Source: JAWXBK01 sp040878185
GTDB lineage: Bacteria > Pseudomonadota > Alphaproteobacteria > Dongiales > Dongiaceae
DNA: 47,838 bases
Direction of reading: 5' to 3'
Assembly (NCBI GenBank): GCA_040878185.1
Contig: JBBDMS010000065.1
Coordinates: forward strand, 1 to 47,838
A model generated the notes under the pieces. It saw only the letters and a program-made list of their open reading frames with translations, did not search any database and was not told the DNA's origin. A program made the translations under genes and the position numbers. Below are positions 23,689 through 31,271 of the stretch, piece after piece. Positions within the stretch are counted from its first letter, which is position 1; every line of letters starts with the position of its first letter.

Positions 23689-23726
23689 CGGGCGGGCTGC
23701 ATCGATGTGGCCCGCCCGTTCCTTTC
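23689..23726 (+). terminator. Terminator after bufA2
   Basis: CGGGCGGGC (23689-23697) and GCCCGCCCG (23710-23718) form a perfect nine-base stem with a 12-base loop, followed by TTCCTTTC. It lies between convergent bufA2 and the TauE/SafE gene and may serve both. Confidence 0.75.
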
Positions 23727-23731
23727 GGGCA

Positions 23732-24526
23732 TCAGGATGAAACCACTTCCCACAGCCCCTGCGCGAGCGTAAGCGCACCGAGCCCGATCAGGATGCGCAA
23801 AACCCAGAGCCGGAACTTCGCCTCGTCCATATGGATGAAGCCGCGCGCTCCGATCGTCACGCCGATCAGCAGCGGGATCACGAACCAGAGCGCGAGCCGC
23901 ACACTGTCCCAGGTGATGAGACCGGCCGGCGCCATATAGCCGAGCCCCATCAGATCGGTCGCGACGAAGAAGGCGATGATCGAGGCGCGGCCGGCATGCG
24001 CCCCGGCCGGCGATCCGAAATAGAACAGTACGACCGGCGGTCCCGCCATGCCGAAGCCGCCATTGGCAAGCCCGGTCGCAAGCCCGGTTGCGAGCGTCGC
24101 GCGCGCCGAGGGCATCCGCTCGAGCCGCCAGCCGCGCACGAAGGCGAAGGCCGCGACGATGACGAAGATGGCGAGTGCGATCTTCATCGGCGTTGCCGGC
24201 ACCGAGGCGAGCGCGAGCACGCCGAGCGGCGTTGCGATCGCGCAGCCGACGATCAGCAGGATCAGCGAGCGCCAGTGGACATGCTTCCAGACCGCCGGCA
24301 GCAGATGCAGGCTGGCCGCTATCTCCAGCATGAAGATCGCCGGAATGATCGCAGCCGGCGGCATCGCCAGCGAGATCGCGGTGATCGCAAGCAGCGAGAA
24401 TCCGAAGCCGGAAAAGCCGCGCACGATCGCGGCGAAGAACACGACGACGCAGCCGAACGCAAGCAGCCAGACCGTATGGCCCCCAATCGCGAGATCGAGC
24501 GCATTGTCGAAATCCCACCCGGTCAT
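23732..24526 (-). CDS. TauE/SafE family permease (first copy)
   Basis: A 264-residue membrane protein of the TauE/SafE (DUF81) family with seven to eight helices. The two half-repeats carry the family glycine-rich motifs IVRGFSGFGFSLLAITAISL near the N-terminus and LANGGFGMAGPPVVLFYFGS in the second half. The family exports sulfite, sulfoacetate and other organic anions, so the substrate is not fixed. I start at 24526 (MTGWDFDN), four bases after the upstream dioxygenase gene; the longer frame overlaps that gene and is arginine-rich. It is the last gene of the minus-strand run led by the first Pot-type transporter. Confidence 0.85.
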   Translation of the reverse strand: MTGWDFDNALDLAIGGHTVWLLAFGCVVVFFAAIVRGFSGFGFSLLAITAISLAMPPAAIIPAIFMLEIAASLHLLPAVWKHVHWRSLILLIVGCAIATPLGVLALASVPATPMKIALAIFVIVAAFAFVRGWRLERMPSARATLATGLATGLANGGFGMAGPPVVLFYFGSPAGAHAGRASIIAFFVATDLMGLGYMAPAGLITWDSVRLALWFVIPLLIGVTIGARGFIHMDEAKFRLWVLRILIGLGALTLAQGLWEVVSS

Positions 24527-24530
24527 GCGT

Positions 24531-25343
24531 TCAACCGAACCGGAAAGCGGAGAGCGTCGTCTCCATGACACGGTCGGAAAAGACGCGCCACCCCGGATCG
24601 CTGCCAGCGGCGCCGGCCGCGACAAACAAGGGCAACAAATGCTCTTCCGCGCGCGGCGGATGGGAGAGCCGCGCCGCGGGCGCCTTATCCCATTCGAGCA
24701 ACGCAGCGCGACGGACAGCCGGTACGCCTTCGATCGCCGCGGTCAGCCATTGATCGAACTGGTCGGAGATCGGGCCGAAACGCGAATCGCCATAACCGCG
24801 CATGTTGTGAAAGCTCATCCCGCTGCCGACGATCAGCACGCCCTCGCCGCGCAACGCCGCGAGCGCCGCACCGGCCGCGAGATGGGCGGCCGGATCGAGA
24901 TCGTTGCGCAGCGAGAACTGCACGACCGGGATGTCGGCACCGGGAAACATCAGCTTCAGGGGAATGAATACCCCGTGATCGAAGCCGCGCGCCGGATCCG
25001 CATGCGCGGCGATACCGGCGCTCTTGAGCAACCCGACGATTTGCGCGGCGAGATCCGGATCGCCCGCCGCATCATAGCGAAGCTGATAGGTGTGCGGCGG
25101 AAATCCGGAATAATCGAAGATGAGCCCCGGATTTGCACCGGACGTGACGGCGAAATCGTGCTCGAGCCAGTGTGCCGACACCAGCAGGATCGCACGCGGT
25201 TTCGCCGGCAGTTTATTGCGTACATCGCCGAGAAATGCCGCCATCGGTTCCCAGATGCCGGGCGGATTCCAGTCCATGAAGAAACAGGGGCCGGCGCCGT
25301 GCGGCACGAACAGAGTGGGCATCCGGGCGGCAGCGGTCGGCAT
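24531..25343 (-). CDS. Class III extradiol (LigB-type) ring-cleavage dioxygenase
   Basis: A 270-residue enzyme of the 4,5-DOPA dioxygenase/YgiD branch of the LigB superfamily. The metal-binding and catalytic histidines are visible: FVPHGAGP (His 15), LLVSAHWLEHD (His 58), GFDHGVFIPL (His 123), GMSFHNMRG (His 179) and RAEEHLLPL (His 235). Members bind Fe(II) or Zn and open catecholic rings, or act as redox-sensitive dioxygenases of unknown substrate. The neighbours (amine-type transporter, DUF1989, TauE/SafE) suggest it acts on something imported or released by this operon. It lies 39 bases after the DUF1989 gene. Confidence 0.85.
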   Translation of the reverse strand: MPTAAARMPTLFVPHGAGPCFFMDWNPPGIWEPMAAFLGDVRNKLPAKPRAILLVSAHWLEHDFAVTSGANPGLIFDYSGFPPHTYQLRYDAAGDPDLAAQIVGLLKSAGIAAHADPARGFDHGVFIPLKLMFPGADIPVVQFSLRNDLDPAAHLAAGAALAALRGEGVLIVGSGMSFHNMRGYGDSRFGPISDQFDQWLTAAIEGVPAVRRAALLEWDKAPAARLSHPPRAEEHLLPLFVAAGAAGSDPGWRVFSDRVMETTLSAFRFG

Positions 25344-25382
25344 TTCGTAAATCCGGCCCTTTTCTCGGACGCTATGCGACGG

Positions 25383-25988
25383 TCAGACGATGCGCCAGGC
25401 GACGTCTTTCGGCGTACAGTCCGGTCCGTTGAAGTGATAGAGGTCGTGCGGACAGGCCGACATCACGACGATCACGTCCATGTCGGCGCGCAGGACGACC
25501 TTGTCGCCCGGCTGGCACACCGGCCAGGCGATGCCGAGTGCGCCGTTGGCGAGTGCCGGCACGTTCATGAACAGGTTGAGCGGCATCGGCATCGGATCGG
25601 GAACCGGAAGACCGAGCGCGGTCATCGCCTCGATGAAGTTTCCACCGCAGGAACGGTGATCGTCCTTGAGACCGAGCTGCCGGTTGCGCGCGTGATCGCA
25701 ACAGGGGATCAGCGTGTCGTGCACGCCAGGCGATGTGTCTTCCGTCATGGTCATGATCGGATTGCGGCGGTTGGTGACGAGCTGGTCGCCCTTGCGCGGA
25801 ATCATGCGATACCAGTTGTTGCGCGAATGCGGCATCGAGGCCGCTTCCTTGAGGTCGTTCGCGTTGAGTGCCCAGAAATCGACGATCTGGTGTCCGTGCG
25901 TGTTGACGACCTCGATCGACTGGCCCTTCGCGAGCCGCGTTCCCGTGCCGAAGCGCCCTTTGAGGACGGTCAGTTCATTCGATGGCAT
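25383..25988 (-). CDS. DUF1989 (urea carboxylase-associated) family protein
   Basis: A 201-residue protein of the DUF1989 family. Landmarks are GQSIEVVNTHGHQIVDFWAL, MPHSRNNWYRMIPRKGDQL, DTLIPCCDHARN and FMNVPALANG, which contain the conserved His/Cys/Asp residues of a cupin-like metal site. Two-subunit members next to urea carboxylase deiminate carboxyguanidine. Single members next to amine transporters, as here, are uncharacterised. I start at 25988 (MPSNELTV) with GGGGGA upstream; the open frame runs on to 26057. It lies 93 bases after the permease gene potC-1, in the same direction. Confidence 0.82.
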   Translation of the reverse strand: MPSNELTVLKGRFGTGTRLAKGQSIEVVNTHGHQIVDFWALNANDLKEAASMPHSRNNWYRMIPRKGDQLVTNRRNPIMTMTEDTSPGVHDTLIPCCDHARNRQLGLKDDHRSCGGNFIEAMTALGLPVPDPMPMPLNLFMNVPALANGALGIAWPVCQPGDKVVLRADMDVIVVMSACPHDLYHFNGPDCTPKDVAWRIV

Positions 25989-26081
25989 GAGTTGGAATCC
26001 CCCAGATTGCTGCCGGCCACGACAATAGGAAATCGGCGGGCAACAGAGAAGGGCCAATCGCGGCGCCCGCAGTTGCGGATT

Positions 26082-26957
26082 CTAGCGGGGTGCCGGCGCG
26101 GCACCGGCACGGTCAAGCTCGGCCGCATCGGCCGTGCGGCGTCGCCTGGCGGCCGACGCAACGCGGGCGGCCTTGCGCCGCTGCGTGATTTCAAACACGA
26201 CAGTACCGATGACGGTCAGCCCAATCATGATGACCGCAAGCGCGTTGACCGCCGGAGTCAGCGCGGTGCGGACCTTGGATGCGATGTAAATCGTCAGCGT
26301 CTGATCGATACCGATCGAGAACAATGTCGTGTTGTAGTTCTCGAACGACTGCATGAAACCGAGCGCGGCAGCCGCAAGGACCGCCGGCATCAAGAATGGC
26401 AGCGTGATGCGGAAGAAGGTCTGGCGTGGCGTGGCGCCAAGATCGAGCGCTGCCTCCTCGAGTTGCGGATCGAGCCGCTGCAGCCGCGCCAGAAACAGCA
26501 GCATTGCGTATGCACTGATGAAACTCGCCTGCGCAAAGGTGGCGATGTACCAGTTGCCCTTGAGGCCGAAAGCACGATCCCACAACATAATGGTCGAAAT
26601 GCCGATGACGATGCCGGGAATCAGCACCGGCGACACCAGCATGGCGTAGAGCCCTGAGCGTGCGCGCAATCTGAGCCTTGTCAGGGTCAGTGCGCCGGCA
26701 AGCCCGAGCGGCAGCGACACCAGGACGACCGCGACGCCGATCAGGATGCTGGTGGCGAGCGCATCCCATAGCAACGGATCCTCGGCCAGCGCCACGAACC
26801 ATTTGAGCGTGAAGCCGCGCCAGGGCGTTACGGCGGGAAAGCGGAACTCGTTGAACGCCGCCACCGACATGAAGCCGAGCGGCAGGAAAAGATAGACCAG
26901 GAACAGGACCAGGTAGACAGCAAGCAGAAGCCGCAGCGGACGATCGCTCGGGGTCAT
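26082..26957 (-). CDS. Pot-type ABC transporter permease, PotC-like (system 1)
   Basis: A 291-residue inner-membrane permease. The N-terminal helix (LLLAVYLVLFLVYLFLPLGF) is followed by a loop and the MetI-type core with the coupling-helix sequence EEAALDLGATPRQTFFRITLP. Helices around it include VLIPGIVIGISTIMLW and AVLAAAALGFMQSFENYNTT. The SFENYNTT segment is typical of PotC-like polyamine/opine permeases. The start ATG overlaps the stop of the PotB-like gene by four bases (ATGA). The longer upstream frame is an arginine-rich shadow. Substrate is inferred only from family: polyamines or other amines. Confidence 0.88.
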   Translation of the reverse strand: MTPSDRPLRLLLAVYLVLFLVYLFLPLGFMSVAAFNEFRFPAVTPWRGFTLKWFVALAEDPLLWDALATSILIGVAVVLVSLPLGLAGALTLTRLRLRARSGLYAMLVSPVLIPGIVIGISTIMLWDRAFGLKGNWYIATFAQASFISAYAMLLFLARLQRLDPQLEEAALDLGATPRQTFFRITLPFLMPAVLAAAALGFMQSFENYNTTLFSIGIDQTLTIYIASKVRTALTPAVNALAVIMIGLTVIGTVVFEITQRRKAARVASAARRRRTADAAELDRAGAAPAPR

Positions 26958-27835
26958 CGCGCAATGTCCCGCAAACCCACCCGAAACAGCCGCATCATTG
27001 CCAGCACGAAGACCAGGCAAAGCGCTTCGAGCGCAACCGCATAGGCGGCCCCCGCGTTCCAGTCGCCAACATTGAAGCGATTGTAGATCAGCTGGGTGAA
27101 CCAGAGGCTGTCGACGCCGCCGAGAATTTGCGGCACCGCAAAAGACCCCGCCGCCAGCATGAACGTGACAATGCAGCCCGAGGCGATGCCGGGCTTGGCG
27201 TGCGGGACAACGATGTAGCGATGGACCGACCACCAGCGCGCCCCGAGATCGCGTGAGGCCTCGATCTGGCTGCGGTCGAGCGTTTCCATCGCGCTGTAGA
27301 TCGGGAACACCATGAACAGTATGTAGGCGTAAGTCATGCCGATCAGCACGCCGGCATTGCCACGGGTAAAGCGGATCGGATCGGCAATCAGTTGCAGATC
27401 GAGCAGCAGCGTGTTGATGGGCCCCTTCTGGGCAAGCAGGATCTGCCAGGCGAAAGTGCGTAGTATTTCATTGATCCAGAACGGCACGATCAACAGCAGC
27501 ATCAACAGGCGCAGCCGGTGGCGCGGCACGATCTGCGCGAGATAGAATGCGAGCGGATAGCAGATCGCCAGCGTGACGGCTGTCACCATGATGCTGGCCC
27601 AGATCGTCTTGACAAAGATCTGCCCGCTCAGCGGATCGAAAATCAGGCTGGCATAGTTGGTGAGTTGCCAGTGGTCGCGTGGCCCCCCGGCGTCGGAGAG
27701 GATGAGCGACGGTCGCAGCGAAAAGTCGACCATCATGACGTGCGGCGCGAGCACAAGCACGACAATCCAGAACGCGGTGCCGCCGATGCACATGGCGGCG
27801 CCGCTGCGGCCGAGCGTCCTGGTCATGTCGTTCAT
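26954..27835 (-). CDS. Pot-type ABC transporter permease, PotB-like (system 1)
   Basis: A 293-residue permease with six helices. It starts with a hydrophobic helix (GGTAFWIVVLVLAPHVMMVD), has a periplasmic loop, and then the MetI core with PFWINEILRTFAWQILL and the coupling sequence IEASRDLGARWWSVHRYIVV. The final helices (TFMLAAGSFAVPQILGG, then LWFTQLIYNRF) are the PotB signature. It overlaps the PotC-like gene by four bases and follows the ATPase gene by 20 bases. A second ATG three codons in is also possible. Confidence 0.88.
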   Translation of the reverse strand: MNDMTRTLGRSGAAMCIGGTAFWIVVLVLAPHVMMVDFSLRPSLILSDAGGPRDHWQLTNYASLIFDPLSGQIFVKTIWASIMVTAVTLAICYPLAFYLAQIVPRHRLRLLMLLLIVPFWINEILRTFAWQILLAQKGPINTLLLDLQLIADPIRFTRGNAGVLIGMTYAYILFMVFPIYSAMETLDRSQIEASRDLGARWWSVHRYIVVPHAKPGIASGCIVTFMLAAGSFAVPQILGGVDSLWFTQLIYNRFNVGDWNAGAAYAVALEALCLVFVLAMMRLFRVGLRDIAR

Positions 27836-27855
27836 GAACCGACGCCCATGCGTCG

Positions 27856-28947
27856 CTACTCGTGCGCCAGCGTCGCCGCCGGCAGCACGATCGCCTCGCG
27901 CGCGTCGAAGGCGAAGCGGCGCCGGTCGCCCGGTGTCAGTTTCGGCGCCGATCCGTCGTTGGAGAGCGTAACGACGATGTCGCGGCCGCCCGGTCGCTCC
28001 AGTGTCACGTTGACCACCGAACCCTCGAACACCTGGCTGGTGACGCGGCTTTCGATGACCGTCTGCGCGTCGGCGCCGATAGCGGCCGGCCGCAACCGCT
28101 CGGGTCGCACGAACAGCATCGCATCGTCTCCGGTCCGGAGCCCGGCGGGATTGCCGCCGCGCAGCGGCCCGAACGGGGTCGCAACGACGGCGCAGGACGC
28201 ATCGGCGGCGTCGACCCTGCCGCGCAGCATGTTGTTCTCGCCAACGAAGGATGCGACGAACGCGGTTGCGGGCCGGTTATAGACGTCTTCCGACGAGCCG
28301 ATCTGTTCGATCCGGCCCTCGCTCATCACCGCGACCCGGTCCGACATGGCGAGCGCCTCGCCCTGGTCGTGGGTGATGTAGATGAAAGTGACGCCGGAGC
28401 GGCGTTGCATCGCGCGCAACTCACTGCGCATATGCTGGCGCAATTTCAGGTCGAGCGCCGACAGCGGCTCGTCGAGCAGCAGCACCGCCGGTTCGACCGC
28501 AAGCGCGCGGGCGATTGCGACGCGCTGGCGCTGGCCGCCCGACAGCTCTTCAATGCGGCGGTCGCCGAAACCGCCGAGCGCCACGAACTCGAGCATATCG
28601 GCGGCGCGACGGCGGCGCTCGGCAAGCGGCACGCCGCGCACCGTCAGGCCGAAGGCGACATTGTCGGCGACCGACATGAGGGGAAACAAGGCGAGGTTCT
28701 GGAAAATCAGCGCCGTCGGCCGCCTGTGCGGCGCGATCCCGGCGAGCGTCCTGCCACCGAGCCTGATGTCGCCGGCGCTCGGATCGATGAAGCCGGATAT
28801 GAGCCGCAATACGGTCGTCTTGCCGCAGCCGGAGGGCCCAAGAAAGCTGAAGAATTCGCCTTCCGGGATGGTGACCGAAACATCGTGCAGCGCCGTCACC
28901 TCGCCATAGAGCTTGGCGACACGATCGAGCTCGAGATCGCTGGTCAT
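27856..28947 (-). CDS. Pot-type ABC transporter ATPase, PotA-like (system 1)
   Basis: A 363-residue ATPase. Walker A is GPSGCGKTTVLRL (about residue 38), the Q-loop is ALIFQNLALFP, the signature is LSGGQRQR, Walker B is AVLLLDEPLSALD and the switch His is in YITHDQGEA. After residue 240 comes a TOBE-type regulatory domain (PRP/ERLRPAAIG region), as in PotA. I start at 28947 (MTSDLELDR), preceded by GGAGGG. The upstream extension runs into the binding-protein gene and is not real. A short hairpin separates it from the binding-protein gene. Confidence 0.9.
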   Translation of the reverse strand: MTSDLELDRVAKLYGEVTALHDVSVTIPEGEFFSFLGPSGCGKTTVLRLISGFIDPSAGDIRLGGRTLAGIAPHRRPTALIFQNLALFPLMSVADNVAFGLTVRGVPLAERRRRAADMLEFVALGGFGDRRIEELSGGQRQRVAIARALAVEPAVLLLDEPLSALDLKLRQHMRSELRAMQRRSGVTFIYITHDQGEALAMSDRVAVMSEGRIEQIGSSEDVYNRPATAFVASFVGENNMLRGRVDAADASCAVVATPFGPLRGGNPAGLRTGDDAMLFVRPERLRPAAIGADAQTVIESRVTSQVFEGSVVNVTLERPGGRDIVVTLSNDGSAPKLTPGDRRRFAFDAREAIVLPAATLAHE

Positions 28948-28960
28948 CGGCCGCGCGCCC

Positions 28961-28984
28961 TCCTCTCCGCAACCGGTGAGAGGA
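28961..28984 (-). other. Intercistronic hairpin between potD-1 and potA-1
   Basis: TCCTCTC and GAGAGGA form a seven-base stem around CGCAACCGGT. Hairpins after binding-protein genes commonly stabilise the upstream message and lower expression of the ATPase and permeases. The function is inferred; no T-run follows. Confidence 0.4.
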
Positions 28985-29041
28985 AAGCGCGCGACGCATG
29001 TGCGGACATCACGGCAACCGGCTGCCGGCAACGGCGCCCGA

Positions 29042-30223
29042 TCAGCTTGCCATGATCTTGTCGGCGTACTCCTGCTCGATGCCGGTATATTCGCTGCCCT
29101 CGGCCGGATAGAACCAGAGCCGGTCGAGCGCATCGCCCGGATAGGCATCCTGAAAATTTCTTTTGAAATTGTCGTCGGTGAATTCCTCGGCGCCGCGCAC
29201 CACGCTGTTGTAGTTGGTGGTGAGCGACATCATCCCGCCGACTTCCGGCGTTAGTGCCCAGTCCATGAAGGCGTAGGCCTGCTCTATATTCTTCGCTTTC
29301 TTCGGGATGCACATGCTGTCGATCCAGGTCAGCGCGCCCTCCTTCGGCGCCATGTACATGAGCGGCTCGCCCTCGTTCTTGAGCGTGAAGATCGGCCCAT
29401 CCCATGTTTGTGCAATCGTGACCCCGTTCTGCAGGAACATGATCGGATAATCGTTGGCGCTAGACCAGTACATGTTGATGGCGCTCTTGCGCTCGATGAT
29501 GAAGTCGGCCGCCATCGTGTGGACCTGGTGGGCGGTATCGGGATCGCCATAGGCCTTGCGCAGGCTGCCCTCCGGCAGGTTGCCCTCACCCTCGAGATAG
29601 AGGGCGACGCCGTTCAGCGCCGAGCGCGGCCGGCAGCCGACCTTGCCGGCATGCTCTTCCTTCCAGAGATCGCCGAACGAGGCACTGCCATATTCCAGCG
29701 TCACCTCGTCGGTGTTCCAGGCCAGGGCCTCGGTGCCCCAGTCGTAGGGAAAGGCAACGCGCTTTCCCTGCCAGACGCCGCCGAGATCGGCCGATTTCTC
29801 GTAGAAGGCGGGCAGCATGTTGGCAAGATTCGGGATCTTGCTTTCATCGAGGGGCAGGAGCAGCTCGAAGTCGGTGTAGTTCGGCACCATGGTAATCGAC
29901 GGATTGAGCACGTCGAAACCCTCGCCGTCGGTCGTGCGCAGCTTGTTGATGGCCTCGTCATTGGTGCCGAAATTCACGACCGTCAGCTTGATGCCTGTCG
30001 CCGCCTCGAAATTCGAAACCAGCTCTGGCGTCGAGTAGTCGGGCCAGGTGAACCATGTCAGCTCGCCCGAGGAGGACAGCGCCGAGCGCGGCAGGACGAA
30101 CGGCGCTGCGACCGCAGCACCGACAGCGGCACCACTCCAGCGCAACAGGCTGCGGCGGGTGAAGTTCCTGGCGGCCGCCTGCGTTGCAGCGCTGCTTGCC
30201 CGGGAAACCATATGTCTGGCCAT
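29042..30223 (-). CDS. Pot-type ABC transporter substrate-binding protein (system 1)
   Basis: A 393-residue periplasmic binding protein. The N-terminus carries a Tat-type signal, FTRRSLLRWSGAAVGAAVAA, and the mature part begins SSSGELTWFTWPDYSTPELV. The family core (KLTVVNFGTNDEAINKL, FDVLNPSITMVPNY, FPYDWGTEALAWN, GVTIAQTWDG, SMCIPKKAKN) is the PotD/PotF type. It resembles putrescine/spermidine binders, but the ligand cannot be read from this. I start at 30223 because GGAGG sits five bases before that ATG; upstream ATGs lack such a site. It is the promoter-proximal gene of the seven-gene run and is divergent from the DeoR regulator. Confidence 0.9.
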   Translation of the reverse strand: MARHMVSRASSAATQAAARNFTRRSLLRWSGAAVGAAVAAPFVLPRSALSSSGELTWFTWPDYSTPELVSNFEAATGIKLTVVNFGTNDEAINKLRTTDGEGFDVLNPSITMVPNYTDFELLLPLDESKIPNLANMLPAFYEKSADLGGVWQGKRVAFPYDWGTEALAWNTDEVTLEYGSASFGDLWKEEHAGKVGCRPRSALNGVALYLEGEGNLPEGSLRKAYGDPDTAHQVHTMAADFIIERKSAINMYWSSANDYPIMFLQNGVTIAQTWDGPIFTLKNEGEPLMYMAPKEGALTWIDSMCIPKKAKNIEQAYAFMDWALTPEVGGMMSLTTNYNSVVRGAEEFTDDNFKRNFQDAYPGDALDRLWFYPAEGSEYTGIEQEYADKIMAS

Positions 30224-30356
30224 GTGAACCTCCATTGTCTGCGGGCCGATATGCCGGCGATGCATCCTGGCGGCAGCGACCTGCATTGATGGCGCCTTGC
30301 CGGAACGGCAGCGCCTTTCGTCGGGATTGAAGCCTATCGCTCGAAATGTGACACTT

Positions 30357-30383
30357 GCAACATCTATGTTGCTACAGCAACAT
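30357..30383. promoter_or_regulatory. Three-arm operator for the DeoR regulator
   Basis: GCAACAT, CT, ATGTTGC, TACA, GCAACAT: the seven-base arm occurs three times in alternating orientation, giving two overlapping perfect inverted repeats (30357-30372 and 30366-30383). It lies between the divergent potD-1 and DeoR-family genes, 33 bases before the regulator start. DeoR-family operators often contain TGTT/AACA arms, so joint repression of both sides is likely. Confidence 0.7.
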
Positions 30384-30415
30384 TAAATCCCGCCTGGCCC
30401 TATGGGAGCGAGCCC

Positions 30416-31189
30416 TTGGCACGCCGCCTTTCGAAATCCGAGCGTCAGCACCGCATCCTCGAGCGGCTGAAGAGCCAGGTAACGGTCCGCATTCTCGCGC
30501 TGGCGCGGGAATTCGGCGTCACCACGGAGACCATCCGCCGCGACATCGACGAGCTGACCGGCCGCGGGCTGGTCAGCCGCACCTATGGCGGGGCCGCCAG
30601 CCCGTCACTGACCGAAGAGCCGGGCTTCCTGCAGCGCGAGCTGGCGCGCGTTCCGCAGCGCCGGCGCATTGCCGCCGCCGCGGCGGCGCTGGTCTCGACC
30701 GGCGACGTGCTGATGATCGATTCCGGCTCGACGACGGCACAGTTCGCCCGCGCGCTCGGAGAGCGATCGTTTGCCGTGACCGTATTGACCAACAGTATCG
30801 CTGTGGGCCGTGCTTTGGCACCGAACGATCGGGCGGCGGTCATGCTCTGCCCTGGCGCATATCGCGAACGCGAGCTCGGGGTCTACGGGCACGAGGCATG
30901 CGCCTTCCTCGCACGTTTCCGGGCCGACATAGCCTTCATCGGGGCCGGCGGCATGACCGAGAAGGCGATCACCGACCAGGATCAGGATGCGAGCTGGATA
31001 AAGCGCGCGATGATCGCGCGCGCGACGCGTTGCGTGCTGCTTATCGACAGCGCCAAATTCAACACCGAACTGTTCAACACAGTCTGCCCGCTCGCCGAAA
31101 TCGACGACGTCGTGACCGACACCGTCCCGGGCGCGGACCTGGCCGCTGCACTCGATGCCGCCGGTACACGGCTGCATGTAACGAAATAG
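30416..31189 (+). CDS. DeoR/GlpR family transcriptional regulator
   Basis: A 257-residue regulator. The HTH is RQHRILERLKSQVTVRILAL with TETIRRDIDELTGRGLVSRT and the wing YGGAA, the standard DeoR N-terminus. The C-terminal sugar-phosphate-type sensor domain carries VLMIDSGSTTAQFARAL, VTVLTNSIAVGRAL, IGAGGMTEKAITDQD and LIDSAKFN. It starts with TTG, supported by GGGAG ten bases upstream. It is divergent from the Pot-type operon and shares the three-arm operator, so it probably represses that operon. In this family the effector is usually a phosphorylated metabolite, but that is not shown here. Confidence 0.88.
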   Translation: MARRLSKSERQHRILERLKSQVTVRILALAREFGVTTETIRRDIDELTGRGLVSRTYGGAASPSLTEEPGFLQRELARVPQRRRIAAAAAALVSTGDVLMIDSGSTTAQFARALGERSFAVTVLTNSIAVGRALAPNDRAAVMLCPGAYRERELGVYGHEACAFLARFRADIAFIGAGGMTEKAITDQDQDASWIKRAMIARATRCVLLIDSAKFNTELFNTVCPLAEIDDVVTDTVPGADLAAALDAAGTRLHVTK

Positions 31190-31225
31190 ACACAGCGCGC
31201 CGGACAAGAGCGATATCGTTTGGCT

Positions 31226-31255
31226 GCGGGCGCGCGGGAAACGCGAGGCGCCCGC
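31226..31255. terminator. Hairpin between convergent genes
   Basis: GCGGGCGC (31226-31233) and GCGCCCGC (31248-31255) form a perfect eight-base stem with a 14-base loop, between the DeoR gene and the convergent aminotransferase gene. There is no T-run, so the termination role is tentative. Confidence 0.45.
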
Positions 31256-31271
31256 CCTAATACCGGGCGCC

